Of a stretch of DNA of 26,697 bases, positions 15,033 to 22,852 are shown one piece after another (position 1 is the first letter of the stretch; each line of letters begins with the position of its first letter). Source of the stretch: DATFDN01 sp963767645 (lineage in GTDB: Bacteria > Pseudomonadota > Alphaproteobacteria > Acetobacterales > Acetobacteraceae). The translations under genes were made by a program, and so were the position numbers. Where the stretch lies: NCBI GenBank assembly GCA_963767645.1, contig CAVYEW010000020.1:1-26697 (forward strand), written 5' to 3'. The notes beneath the pieces were generated by a model. That model had not been told where the DNA came from and searched no databases. It saw only the letters and a program-made list of their open reading frames with translations.

Positions 15033-16433
15033 GCGACAACTCTCCTTTGGTCTGCTGTCTCGGCAGCCGTGCCGCGTCGCACGCTCCGAAAGAAATCCGG
15101 GCCGCCCATCTGGCCGCCCTTGAAGACAAACTCACGTGGCGTTGCGTCCGGCTCGGCGCCATGCGCGCGGCACAGTGGCGAGCCCGGCGCGAGCGGCGCC
15201 AGCGCGGTCAGAGCCCGGATGCCGAGCGCCTGCGCTGCCTGTCCCGATGTGTCCCCGCCGGCGACGACGCCGCGGGTCAGCCCCGCTCGCCGCATGATCC
15301 GGTCGAGCAGCCGGCCCAGCCCGGCGCCGATGCGCGCGTTGACCTGGGCCGACGCAATGCCGCTGGCGGCAATGGCCGCATGGGTGCGCGCGATCGCCGG
15401 GTCGTCCGGCCCCAGTGCGGTGAACACCAACGGGTCGCGGCCGGAGGACAACGCCGAGAGCGCGGCCTGCACGCCACGCTCGATCTCCCGGTCCCAGGCG
15501 GCGCTATCGACGGCCAGGGCGGCGTCGAGGCGCAGCGTGGCGAACCCGTCCCGCCCGGCCTGAGCAATCTGCGCCGCGGTCCCCGGGGCGCAGGATGCCG
15601 AGACGGCGGCGACGCGCCGCACCTCCGCGGCGTGGTGGACCGGCGCCGCTGGCGCGAGCAGGCCCGCCTGCCGCCAATATGCCGTCAGCGCGTATTCCAG
15701 CCCCTGCGAGCCGATGGCGAACAGCCGGTCGCCGCGATTCTCCCAGATCAGGCGCCCGGCCGCGGCCAGGCTCTCGTCGTCCAGTGCGTCGATCGCGATG
15801 ATCTCCGCGCCCGCGGCGCGCGCCTGCGCGAGGTGCCGGTCGGCGGTGCCGCGCCGCAGCGACAGAACGTCGATCAGGCTGATCGTCCTGGTGGTCTGCC
15901 GCGCCAGATGCAGCGGCAAATCCGCCTCGAGCATCGGCGTCACCGGATGGCGCGCCATGGTGGGGTGCCGGTCGAGCCGGTAGAAGCGGTCATCGGCCAC
16001 GGCGAACAAGTTGCCGAACACCTGGCAGCGTCCGAGCGCCGGCGCGGCCACCAGAAGCGGATGCCAGGCGCCGCCCAGCACCGGAACCCCGAGGTCGATC
16101 GCCCGACCGATCGAACCCACATCCGGCGCGGAGTTCGAACGTCGAGCAGACCTTGTAGTGGGCGATGGGCGCCCCGAGCGCTGCCAGGGTGCGGAAGACG
16201 CCGGGCAGGTTCGCGTCCATCCAGGCGGGGCTTTGCGCGCGGGCGATCCCGGCGACGCCAATCCCGCGATAGGCGGCGAAGCGGGCCAGATCGGACGGCG
16301 AGGGCGGCTCCAGAAACAACACCGTCGGCAGCCCGGCGAAGCTCAGCACCTCCATCACGGCGGACGAGCCAGTGTAGTCGTCACCGTAGAAGCTCAGCAG
16401 CCAGCCGGCGGGCAGGGCCTGGCCTGCGTTCAT
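15029..16433 (-). pseudogene. oiaK: 3-oxo-isoapionate kinase-like protein (four-carbon acid sugar kinase), single-base frameshift
   Basis: Two minus-strand frames make one DUF1537-type kinase. The first starts at ATG 16433 with MNAGQALPAGWLLSFYGDDY followed by TGSSAVMEVLSFAG (substrate-binding D-D-x-TG motif) and continues to APIAHYKVCSTF. The second picks up at APDVGSIGRAIDLGVPVLGG and runs to the stop at 15029, through FAIGSQGLEYAL and the nucleotide-binding GVVAGGDTSGQAAQALGI. The frames join if one T of the TT at 16134-16135 is removed; 1405 nt is then 468 codons including the stop. Both gene ends show 4-nt overlaps with neighbours, as in an intact operon. OiaK phosphorylates 3-oxo-isoapionate at O4 with ATP. 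As printed, translation ends early, so it is either a recent inactivation or a sequence error. Confidence 0.8.
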
Positions 16434-17701
16434 CCGGCAGCTGCCGCGAGCGCCGCCGCCAACGCAGGGTGCTGCTTCGCGTGCTCAGGCAGACGAATGC
16501 CGGCCATTGCCGCCTCCCAGGCCTCACGCAGGCTGGCGACCCCGGCAGCGGGGCCGGCGGGGTGGCCCATGATGCCGCCGCCGGCCGCGAAGATCAGGTC
16601 CGCCGAGCCGAGCGCCGCATAGGTGTCCGCCGCTTGGAGTGCCGATTGGCCGGAGGAGAACACCGGCATGGCGAGGCAGGGCTTGTCGGCGAACATCGGC
16701 GACAAGCAGGCCCGGGCGGAGGCGATCACGCTGTCGTCGGGCTCGGCGAACTTGTTCCGCAACCCGTTGACGTGCATGTGGTCGGCCCCCGCCAGCCGCC
16801 AGATCTTCTGCCACGCGATGTAGGACCAGCCGAGCAGCGGATGGCGCGACAGGGCGCCCCAGCCGTTGCGGTGCGCATGGATCGGTAGCGTCGCGTGCCG
16901 GCCGAGCGCGATCAGGCCGGCCAGGCCGACCGCGTTGAGGCTCGCCATGACGCAGGTGCCGCCAAGCGAGCGCACCAGATCGTGCCGGCGGCGCATCTCA
17001 TCGATCTCGCCGGTCAGGTTGAAGGCGTACATCACCTTCCTGCCGGTGCGATCCGCGTGGGCGCCGATCACGCGCATCACCGCCCGCGCCCGCGCGTCGA
17101 ACGGGCAATGCGGTCCGTCGGCCTGCAATTCGTCGTCCTTGATGAAGTCGATGCCGGCTCCGCATAGCGTGTCGGCCAGCGAGGCGGTCTGCTCGGGATC
17201 GAGGCCGACGCTGGGTTTGATGATGGTCCCGATCAGCGGGCGCCCGGTCACGCCAGAGAGGCGGCGGGTTCCCACCACGCCGAACCGCGGCCCGGGATAG
17301 GCGGCGGCAAAGGCCGTGGGCAGCCGCAGATCGAGCAAGCGCAGCCCCGAGAACTGCCGCAGCTCGAACAGATTGCCCGCCACGGTGGCGACCAGGTTGG
17401 GCAGCGAGGGCCCCATGTTGTCGAGAGGCCAGGAGAGCGTCACCAGCGCGCGGCGGAACGCCAGAGCCTCAACGCTCCCCGCCGGCCGCCCGGCGCCCGG
17501 AAGCGAGGGTGCCGGCACGCTCTCCAGGGGACGGAGCGCCTCGATCCGTGCGGCCGCGCGTGCCTTCAGCTCGGGGGTTTCGCCGGGGACGGGGACGAAT
17601 GTACCGCTCGACTGCTCCCCAGCCATCGCCTCGGCGGCCGCGCGCGGATCGAACGCGGTTTCGATCAGGTAATCCGCCTCGATGCGCACTGGGTCCGTCA
17701 A
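16430..17701 (-). CDS. oiaX: RuBisCO-like protein, likely 3-oxo-isoapionate-4-phosphate transcarboxylase/hydrolase
   Basis: A 423-residue form IV RuBisCO-like protein. The barrel carries LIGTIIKPSVGL (K162, matching RuBisCO K175; K177 is Ser), FIKDDE (K188, D190, E191, matching the carbamylated Lys and Mg ligands), IHAHRNGWG (H277), ADHMHVNG (H308/H310), FSSGQSA (S350) and the phosphate-binding GGGIMGHPAG. The metal-binding centre is therefore intact although this is not a CO2-fixing enzyme. Known OiaX hydrolyses 3-oxo-isoapionate 4-phosphate to 3-phosphoglycerate and glycolate, and the OiaK- and ApnO-like genes follow in the same operon. The start is TTG at 17701, decided by a perfect AGGAGG at 17709-17714, 8 nt upstream. 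It is the first gene of operon A, behind a GntR-type operator. Confidence 0.82.
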   Translation of the reverse strand: MTDPVRIEADYLIETAFDPRAAAEAMAGEQSSGTFVPVPGETPELKARAAARIEALRPLESVPAPSLPGAGRPAGSVEALAFRRALVTLSWPLDNMGPSLPNLVATVAGNLFELRQFSGLRLLDLRLPTAFAAAYPGPRFGVVGTRRLSGVTGRPLIGTIIKPSVGLDPEQTASLADTLCGAGIDFIKDDELQADGPHCPFDARARAVMRVIGAHADRTGRKVMYAFNLTGEIDEMRRRHDLVRSLGGTCVMASLNAVGLAGLIALGRHATLPIHAHRNGWGALSRHPLLGWSYIAWQKIWRLAGADHMHVNGLRNKFAEPDDSVIASARACLSPMFADKPCLAMPVFSSGQSALQAADTYAALGSADLIFAAGGGIMGHPAGPAAGVASLREAWEAAMAGIRLPEHAKQHPALAAALAAAAG

Positions 17702-17734
17702 GCCGCTTTCCTCCTAGGGACTGGCATCGCATCA

Positions 17735-17755
17735 CTTATGTGATGATCATATAAG
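17735..17755. promoter_or_regulatory. GntR-type operator in front of oiaX (site 1)
   Basis: A 21-bp near-perfect inverted repeat whose core TGTGATGATCATA lies at 17739-17751. The arms CTTAT and ATAAG extend it on both sides; apart from the centre base only one base pair is mismatched. It is 34 nt upstream of the TTG start of oiaX, where it could block the promoter. The same core recurs at 18197 and 18281 beside the divergent GntR gene, which makes that protein the likely ligand. Confidence 0.65.
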
Positions 17756-17905
17756 GAGCGGCTGTCCCGGGCAAGCGGCGGAGAAGGGCGTAGCGAAGCG
17801 GGCTGATCACGGAGCATGTTTGGGATCCGGTCGGGTTGGCCATTCGTGGATCACGCTTGAAGGTTCGCGCGCCTGACTGCCGCCGTGCCTGGACAGGGGT
17901 GATCT

Positions 17906-17998
17906 ATGCTGCACATCCACCCGAACGCCCGTACCACTCCCGCGGTCCAAGCGCAGATCGCCCGCTTGGCCGAGCCCTCCGGCGTGCTCGCCCGCCGC
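17906..17998 (+). mobile_element. IS481-type transposase, N-terminal remnant
   Basis: From ATG 17906 (GGGGTGA upstream) the plus strand reads MLHIHPNARTTPAVQAQIAR followed by LAEPSGVLARR, which resembles the N-terminal helix-turn-helix start of one IS481-family transposase group. The resemblance stops at 17998, before the second half of the HTH. The sequence then reads sensibly only on the minus strand as a piece of an ApnO-like gene. It is best explained as the 5' end of an insertion sequence left after a deletion. The segment 17760-17905 probably includes the IS end, but no inverted repeat was confirmed. Confidence 0.5.
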
Positions 17999-18183
17999 CA
18001 GCGCGCCGTTGGAAAGCCGGCCGCCCGGTGCGGCCTCGAACGCGACGTCCAGCAGGATACGGAGATGTCCGGGCATGAAATCGAGCACCGCCTGTTCCGG
18101 TACGTACCTGTGCCGCCCGCTCCAGCGCGAAGCCGGTCTCGAGCAGATCGGCCGCGCGTATCCGCTGAGCCGGCGTCTCCTCA
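17999..18183 (-). pseudogene. Remnant of a second ApnO/PGDH_C-like gene
   Basis: On the minus strand, frame one reads VPEQAVLDFMPGHLRILLDV and AFEAAPGGRLSNGALA. It lines up without gaps against VPREAATDFLLGHLTIELAI and AFDIFPQGRFSDGALR near the C-terminus of the ApnO-like protein at 14193-15032. Just upstream, another frame reads AADLLETGFALERAAQ, so a frameshift is present too. The similarity ends at about 17996, precisely where the IS481 remnant begins on the opposite strand. This looks like a small surviving piece of a paralogous gene cut by an insertion. No product is expected. Confidence 0.5.
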
Positions 18184-18196
18184 TAGCTTTAGCTTA

Positions 18197-18209
18197 TGTG
18201 GTCATCACA
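18197..18209. promoter_or_regulatory. GntR-type operator (site 2)
   Basis: TGTGGTCATCACA has arms TGTGGT and ATCACA with one mismatch and a one-base centre, matching sites 1 and 3. It is preceded by CTTA, as site 1 is. It lies about 75 nt upstream of the GntR start, in the promoter region of that gene. Confidence 0.55.
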
Positions 18210-18280
18210 CCATGATACAAGGTCGATGGCCGGACAGGCGCAGCCGATATTGACGTTTCTCGATGGCGTCCCGATCATCG

Positions 18281-18293
18281 TGTGATGATCACA
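18281..18293. promoter_or_regulatory. GntR-type operator over the regulator's start codon (site 3)
   Basis: TGTGATGATCACA is a perfect palindrome (6-bp arms around a single G) and contains both candidate start codons of the GntR gene (GTG 18282, ATG 18285). A second overlapping inverted repeat, GATCATC-GTGT-GATGATC, occupies 18273-18290. Binding here would give tight autorepression. If transcription starts near this site, the mRNA would be nearly leaderless. Confidence 0.6.
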
Positions 18294-19073
18294 CTGCCGG
18301 CTGCGGCCATTCCCGAAGCGACCCCGATCGTCCGGCGTAAGCTGGCCCGGGAGGTGCTGGACCGGCTAGTGCAGGCGATCCAGTCAGGCGAGGTGGCGCC
18401 CGGCGAGCATCTGCCGTCTGAGCGGACGTTGATGTTGCGCTACGGCGTCGGGCGGCCGGCGATCCGCGAGGCGTTGCAATCACTGGATCAGATGGGCCTG
18501 ATCCGCATCACCCACGGCGAGCGCGCACGCGTCACGCTCCCGACGGCAACCGCGATCATCGACCAGGCGTCCGAAGCGATGGTGCAGTTGCTGTCGCGTG
18601 TTCCCGGCGGCCTGGAGGATCTGAAGGACGCGCGGCTGCTGTTTGAGGTTGGGCTGGCGCAGGTGGCCGCCCGGCATGCATCCGACGACTCGGTTGCTCG
18701 ACTAAAGGTAGCCCACCAGGCATGCCGGAGCGCGGTCGGCGACCACGCGCGCTTCGTGGCCGCCGACATGGCTTTCCATCGCGCCATCGCCGCGATGTCC
18801 AGCAATATGCTGATCGAGGCGCTCAGCCGCGGGATGCTGGACTGGATGATGAAGTTTCGGCGCGATCTGGTGACGGCGCGCGGTGCGGAACGGCTGACGC
18901 TCGAGGAGCATGAGCGGATCACCGCGGCTATCGCCGCACGGGATCCCGTCGCGGCGGGGAAGGCCATGACCGAGCACCTGTCACGCGCCAATAAGCTCTA
19001 CGCGGTGCTGATGGCCGGACCCGAGGCGCGCAAGCCGGCGCCGCGGCGGAGCGTGCGCGCCGTAAAGTCTTGA
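18282..19073 (+). CDS. GntR-family regulator, FadR/FCD subfamily, probable regulator of operon A
   Basis: About 263 residues. The N-terminal winged HTH covers residues about 17-80: REVLDRLVQAIQSGEVAPGE, HLPSERTLMLRYGVGRPAIR, EALQSLDQMGLIRITHGERA. A C-terminal FCD ligand-binding domain runs from about 95 to 235, with DARLLFEVGLAQVAA, DMAFHRAIAAMSSN and AIAARDPVAAGKAMTEHLSRA; the D-x-x-FH and the late His are typical metal and ligand positions. It is divergent from oiaX and shares three palindromic sites with it, so it likely represses operon A and itself until a pathway metabolite binds. The start is uncertain: GTG 18282 or ATG 18285, both inside operator 3, with no clear Shine-Dalgarno sequence. 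Confidence 0.88.
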   Translation: MMITLPAAAIPEATPIVRRKLAREVLDRLVQAIQSGEVAPGEHLPSERTLMLRYGVGRPAIREALQSLDQMGLIRITHGERARVTLPTATAIIDQASEAMVQLLSRVPGGLEDLKDARLLFEVGLAQVAARHASDDSVARLKVAHQACRSAVGDHARFVAADMAFHRAIAAMSSNMLIEALSRGMLDWMMKFRRDLVTARGAERLTLEEHERITAAIAARDPVAAGKAMTEHLSRANKLYAVLMAGPEARKPAPRRSVRAVKS

Positions 19074-19284
19074 GTGGTCAGCAGAGGTTCTGTCAGGTCT
19101 CGCGCCAACCGAGGCCTCCGGGAAACCTTCTTTGGTCGATAGGTACTACGTATTAGCCACGATGCTATCCCCGCGCCGAGCCGGAACCGGGCATCACTGG
19201 AACCGGGCGTCAAAGGCGAGCATTTCCGCGCGGGCGAGCGCATTTCCTCCTGCCTGGCCGAGAGCATGCATGTGAACGGACCGG
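19074..19284. other. Convergent intergenic region with short direct repeats
   Basis: It separates the plus-strand GntR gene from the minus-strand SMP-30 gene. No convincing gene, IS end or classical hairpin-plus-T-run terminator was found. It holds GGAACCGGGC twice at 16-bp spacing (19183-19192 and 19199-19208), and a related pair, GCGAGCATTTCC and GCGAGCGCATTTCC, just after. Confidence 0.4.
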
Positions 19285-20196
19285 CTAAGGCTTCATCGCG
19301 CCCCGGGTGTTGACATAGATGGCATAGAGCGAGGTATGCCCGCAGATATAAAGCCGGTTGCGGCTGGGGCCACCGAAGGCGACGTTCGCAACCTTTTCCG
19401 GCACGCGGATCTTGCCGATCAGCTCGCCGGCGCGGGTGAAGCACTGCACGCCGTCGCCGGCGCTGGTCCAGATGTTCCCGTCCATGTCAACGCGGAATCC
19501 GTCCGGGATGCCGGGCGACACCTCGGCAACGACACGCCCGTCCGTGAGCCGCCCCTCGGCATCGACCGCGAAGCCGCGGATATGGTGTGGCCACTCGGGA
19601 TTAGGCCAGAACCCGGAATCGGCGATATAGAGCATGCTCTCGTCGGGGGAGAAGGCGAGACCGTTCGGACGGCGGAAATCGTCCGCCACAACGCGCAGCG
19701 AGCCGTCGCGCGGATCGACGCGATAGACGTTGCAGCTGCCGATCTCGCTTTCCGCCTTGCCGCCCTCGTAATCGGCAGAAATGCCGTAGGTGGGATCGGT
19801 GAACCAGATCGTCCCGTCCGACTTCACCACCACGTCGTTCGGCGCATTGAGCCGTTTACCCTGGAAGCGGTCGGCGATCACCGTGATGCGGCCGTCATGC
19901 TCGGTGCGCGTAACACGCCGCGTCTGGTGCTCGCAGGTGATGAGCCGTCCCTCGCGGTCGCGCGTATTGCCATTGGCAAAATTGGAGGGCGCCCGGAAGA
20001 TGCTGACCGCGCCGGTCTCCTCGTCCAGCCGCCACATGCGGTTGCTAGGGATGTCGCTCCAGATCAGGCAGCGCATATCGGCGAAATAGACCGGGCCTTC
20101 CGCCCAACGCATGCCGGTGTGCAGCCGCTCCAGCCAGACGATCGGGATGGTATACTGGCGAAAGCGCGGATCGAGGATCTCGAACGGATCGTCCAT
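19285..20196 (-). CDS. SMP-30/gluconolactonase family protein (candidate sugar lactonase of operon B)
   Basis: The ATG at 20196 (AAGGA about 8 nt upstream) gives 303 residues, starting MDDPFEILDPRFRQY. An upstream ATG in the same frame would run into the permease gene and is not favoured. The six-bladed lactonase pattern is clear: RWAEGPVYFADMRCLIWSDI (metal Glu), FANGNTRDREGRLITCEHQT, NAPNDVVVKSDGTIWFTDPT (Asn), RPNGLAFSPDESMLYIAD (Asn) and IPDGFRVDMDGNIWTS (Asp). It is much closer to bona fide gluconolactonases than the left-hand homologue at 6506. It would hydrolyse an aldonolactone to the acid. In this island it could supply the lactonase step that produces apionate, but that substrate is inferred. 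Confidence 0.85.
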   Translation of the reverse strand: MDDPFEILDPRFRQYTIPIVWLERLHTGMRWAEGPVYFADMRCLIWSDIPSNRMWRLDEETGAVSIFRAPSNFANGNTRDREGRLITCEHQTRRVTRTEHDGRITVIADRFQGKRLNAPNDVVVKSDGTIWFTDPTYGISADYEGGKAESEIGSCNVYRVDPRDGSLRVVADDFRRPNGLAFSPDESMLYIADSGFWPNPEWPHHIRGFAVDAEGRLTDGRVVAEVSPGIPDGFRVDMDGNIWTSAGDGVQCFTRAGELIGKIRVPEKVANVAFGGPSRNRLYICGHTSLYAIYVNTRGAMKP

Positions 20197-20227
20197 CGCG
20201 GTATTCCTTCCGGTTCGGCGCAAGCGT

Positions 20228-21304
20228 TCAGTCGGATGCAGCTTCATCCCCGGCGTCGGGCGCGCCTTTCGCGCCGGCCGCGACACGGCGCCGCGCCGCC
20301 GCGTACACCGATAGCCCGACCGCCACGATCAGGATGCCGCCGTTGAAGAAATACTGCACGTAGAAGGCGGCGCCGAGTTGCTGCACGCCGGAGAACGAGA
20401 AGGCCAGGATCAGCACGGCCAGCAACGTGCCGATGACATTGACCCGTCCGGGGTGGATCGAGGTGGCGCCGAGCAGCGTTGAGGCGAAGGCGGGCAGGAG
20501 ATACTCGGGACCGACCGAGGGTGTTCCGGTTTCCAGGATGCTGCCGAGAAGGATGCCAGCGATCCCGCTGAGCAGGCCCGACGTGATGAAGGCACCACAG
20601 ATGTGGCGCTGCGTGCGGATGCCGAGCAGCGCTGCCGCGCGCGGGCTCGCGCCGATCACATAGAGGCTGCGCCCGATCGGCAGACGCTCCGTAACCACCC
20701 AGAGTACCGCGGCCACCAGGGCCACGTACAGCGCCGGCAGCGGGATGTGCCAGACGATGTTGGAGAGGTCCATGAAGCTGGCCGGCAGATCGGAGCCGGT
20801 GATCTGCGCGCCCCCGCTGTACCAGTTGGAGATGCCGTAGAGCAGCGTGCCGACCCCCATCGTCGCGATGAAGGAGTTGATGCCGAAGCGCGTCACCAGC
20901 AGCCCGTTCACGGCGCCGATCAGCACTGCGGCGGTCAGGACGACTGCCGCCGCGAGCGGCCAGGGCAACCCGTTCTGCACCTGCAGGCCGATGATCAGCA
21001 CCTGCGCCATGCCGAGATGGAAGCCGACGGAGAGATCGAACTGCCGGGTCGCGAGCGGCACCATCTCCGCGAGCGCCAGCATGGCCGTCACCGACTGCCC
21101 CACCAGGACGGTGTTGATGTTCATGGCGCTGAAGAAGCTCGCCGGCCGCAGCAGGCCGAACACCACCATCACCAGCACGAACACGACCGCGAGGCCGTAC
21201 ACCGCAGCGAGTTCCGCGAGCCGCCCGCGGGCGCCGCGCGGATGCGCGCGCCGCTGCATACCGCCCTCCGTCGCCCACTCCCGGCCGGCGACCTGTTCAT
21301 CCAT
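20228..21304 (-). CDS. Ribose-type ABC transporter permease of transporter B
   Basis: A 358-residue RbsC-like permease. ATG 21304 (MDEQVAG) is chosen because it overlaps the ATPase stop by 8 nt; a longer frame begins at 21340. It has a hydrophilic N-terminal tail, then about ten membrane segments, with ALAEMVPLATRQFDLSVGFH in place of the usual G-DLSVG region, RFGINSFIATMGVGTLLYGI, GRSLYVIGASPRAAALLGIR (ATPase contact) and a C-terminal YFFNGGILIVAVGLSVYAAA. As the only permease in operon B it should act as a homodimer with the two-domain ATPase. The Ala/Gly-rich charged C-tail is non-conserved. Confidence 0.88.
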   Translation of the reverse strand: MDEQVAGREWATEGGMQRRAHPRGARGRLAELAAVYGLAVVFVLVMVVFGLLRPASFFSAMNINTVLVGQSVTAMLALAEMVPLATRQFDLSVGFHLGMAQVLIIGLQVQNGLPWPLAAAVVLTAAVLIGAVNGLLVTRFGINSFIATMGVGTLLYGISNWYSGGAQITGSDLPASFMDLSNIVWHIPLPALYVALVAAVLWVVTERLPIGRSLYVIGASPRAAALLGIRTQRHICGAFITSGLLSGIAGILLGSILETGTPSVGPEYLLPAFASTLLGATSIHPGRVNVIGTLLAVLILAFSFSGVQQLGAAFYVQYFFNGGILIVAVGLSVYAAARRRVAAGAKGAPDAGDEAASD

Positions 21305-22838
21305 GGCGCACCTCTTCCGCCGCAGTGCTCGCCGCCGCATGCTGGCTGCCGAGCGAGGCCCGGGCGACCAGGTTGTCCACTGTCAGCGCGTCCCCGCGCA
21401 GCTCGCCCACGATGCGGCCGCGGCCGATGACCAGCGCTCGATCGCACAGCGCCGCCACCTCGTCGAAATCCGACGAGACGACCAGGATCGCGGCCCCGTC
21501 CTCCGCCACCGCGCCGAGCAGGCGATGGATCGAGAGCTTGGCACCCACGTCCACCCCTGCGGTCGGCTCCTCCATGATGAACAGCCTTGCCTTCGACTGC
21601 AGCCAGCGGGCGACGAAGACCTTCTGCTGGTTGCCGCCGCTGAGCCAGTCAATCAGCATCGCCGGATCGCGCGGGCGCACGTCCAGCCGATGCAGGATGG
21701 CAGCGGCTTGGCGGCGTTCGCGGGACGGAACGGTGATGCGCCAGGCGCCCCCGCCGGCAATGCCCGGATGCGGCAGCAGGTTCTCCTGCACCGACAGGCC
21801 GGACAGCGCGCTCTCGCGCGAGCGGTCGGCGGGGAGCAGCGCGACGCCACGGGCGATCCGCTGCGGAATGCCGTCTCCCGGTGCCAGCACGGCGCCGTTC
21901 AGGCGGATTGCGCCCCCCTGTGACCGGACGGCGCCGAACACGGCGCGACCGATCGTCTCATGGCCGGCGCCGCGTAGCCCAACCAGTCCCACGATCTCGC
22001 CGGCGCCTACGTGGAAGTCCAGCGGGCCGGTGCGCCCGCAGCACAACCCGGTGACTTCCAGCACGGGGCGTGTGCCGGGCGCGGCGGGGTGATGGGCGTG
22101 AAGCAACTCGACCGCGCGGCCCAGCATGGCCTGCACCAGCTCCTGCGGCCCGATCTCGCCGATCGCCGCCGTGCGCACCCGGCGCCCGTCGCGCAGCACG
22201 GTGACCCGATCGACAAGCCCAAACAGCTCGCCCAGGCGGTGCGTAACGTAGATCACGCTGCAACCGGAACGGCGTAGACGGCGCAGGACCTCGAACAGGC
22301 GCACGGCATCCGGCTCGGGCAGCGCCGCGGTCGGCTCGTCGAGCACAACCACCTGCGCCTGCCGCGACAGCGCACGCACGATCCCTAGGATCGCCTTGCC
22401 CGCTGCCGAGAGCGTGCCGACCGGGGTGCGCGCATCCGGCGGCTCCACACCCATGGTGGCATAGATCTCCTGTGCCCGCCGCCAGACCAGCGGCCAGTCG
22501 ATCAGGCCGTGGCGAAGCGGGAATCCAGCCACCAGGGCAACGTTCTCGCCGACGCTGAGCTCGTCCACGAGGCCGAGATCCTGGTGCACGAAGGACAGCG
22601 GCAGATGCGCGCCGTAGCGGGCGACCGGCTCGCCCAGGAACCTGATCTCGCCGGCATCCGGCGGGTGCACGCCGGCGAGAATCTTGATGAGCGTGGACTT
22701 GCCGGCCCCGTTCTCGCCGACCAGGGCATGAATCTCCCCGGCGGCGACTGTTATGTCCACGCGGTCGAGCGCCAGCGTCGCGGCGAAACGCTTGGTGAGG
22801 CCCCTTATCTCCAGCACGGGAGGCTGCCCGACTGCCAC
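21297..22838 (-). CDS. Ribose-type ABC transporter ATPase of transporter B (RbsA-like, two domains)
   Basis: A 513-residue tandem ATPase. Domain 1 has Walker A GENGAGKST, Q-loop VHQDLGLV, a weak signature LSAAGKA, Walker B VVVLDEPTAAL and switch His VTHRL. Domain 2 has the characteristic degenerate P-loop GLRGAGHET, signature LSGGNQQKVFVARWL and Walker B LFIMEEPTAGVDVGAK, in which the residue before the catalytic Glu is Glu instead of Asp. Length and layout are standard for sugar importers of this class. It overlaps the permease gene by 8 nt and follows the binding-protein gene by 14 nt. It energises uptake of the operon B sugar. Confidence 0.9.
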   Translation of the reverse strand: MAVGQPPVLEIRGLTKRFAATLALDRVDITVAAGEIHALVGENGAGKSTLIKILAGVHPPDAGEIRFLGEPVARYGAHLPLSFVHQDLGLVDELSVGENVALVAGFPLRHGLIDWPLVWRRAQEIYATMGVEPPDARTPVGTLSAAGKAILGIVRALSRQAQVVVLDEPTAALPEPDAVRLFEVLRRLRRSGCSVIYVTHRLGELFGLVDRVTVLRDGRRVRTAAIGEIGPQELVQAMLGRAVELLHAHHPAAPGTRPVLEVTGLCCGRTGPLDFHVGAGEIVGLVGLRGAGHETIGRAVFGAVRSQGGAIRLNGAVLAPGDGIPQRIARGVALLPADRSRESALSGLSVQENLLPHPGIAGGGAWRITVPSRERRQAAAILHRLDVRPRDPAMLIDWLSGGNQQKVFVARWLQSKARLFIMEEPTAGVDVGAKLSIHRLLGAVAEDGAAILVVSSDFDEVAALCDRALVIGRGRIVGELRGDALTVDNLVARASLGSQHAAASTAAEEVRHG

Positions 22839-22852
22839 CGGCGCGTCCTCCC

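Noticed and set aside
13176..15563. Very long plus-strand open frame (795 codons) across the binding-protein, apnO and oiaK genes
   Set aside because: It spans three well-supported minus-strand genes and reads as Arg/His-rich antisense sequence. GC-rich third-position bias explains the lack of stops.
18281..18293. Possible riboswitch or attenuator at the GntR start
   Set aside because: The inverted repeat is short, single-base centred and repeated near oiaX at DNA level, which fits a protein operator better than an RNA structure.
19183..19208. GGAACCGGGC direct repeats as an attachment site
   Set aside because: Two 10-bp copies at 16-bp spacing in a short convergent gap, without an integrase gene or matching distant copy, are more likely local slippage.
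19194..19271. Short minus-strand reading frame of 25 codons (MHALGQAGGNALARAEMLAF...) after the SMP-30 gene
   Set aside because: It has reasonable codons and an ATG but is tiny, has no Shine-Dalgarno sequence I trust and no recognised family. It may be a fragment of a lost gene; not enough support to call.
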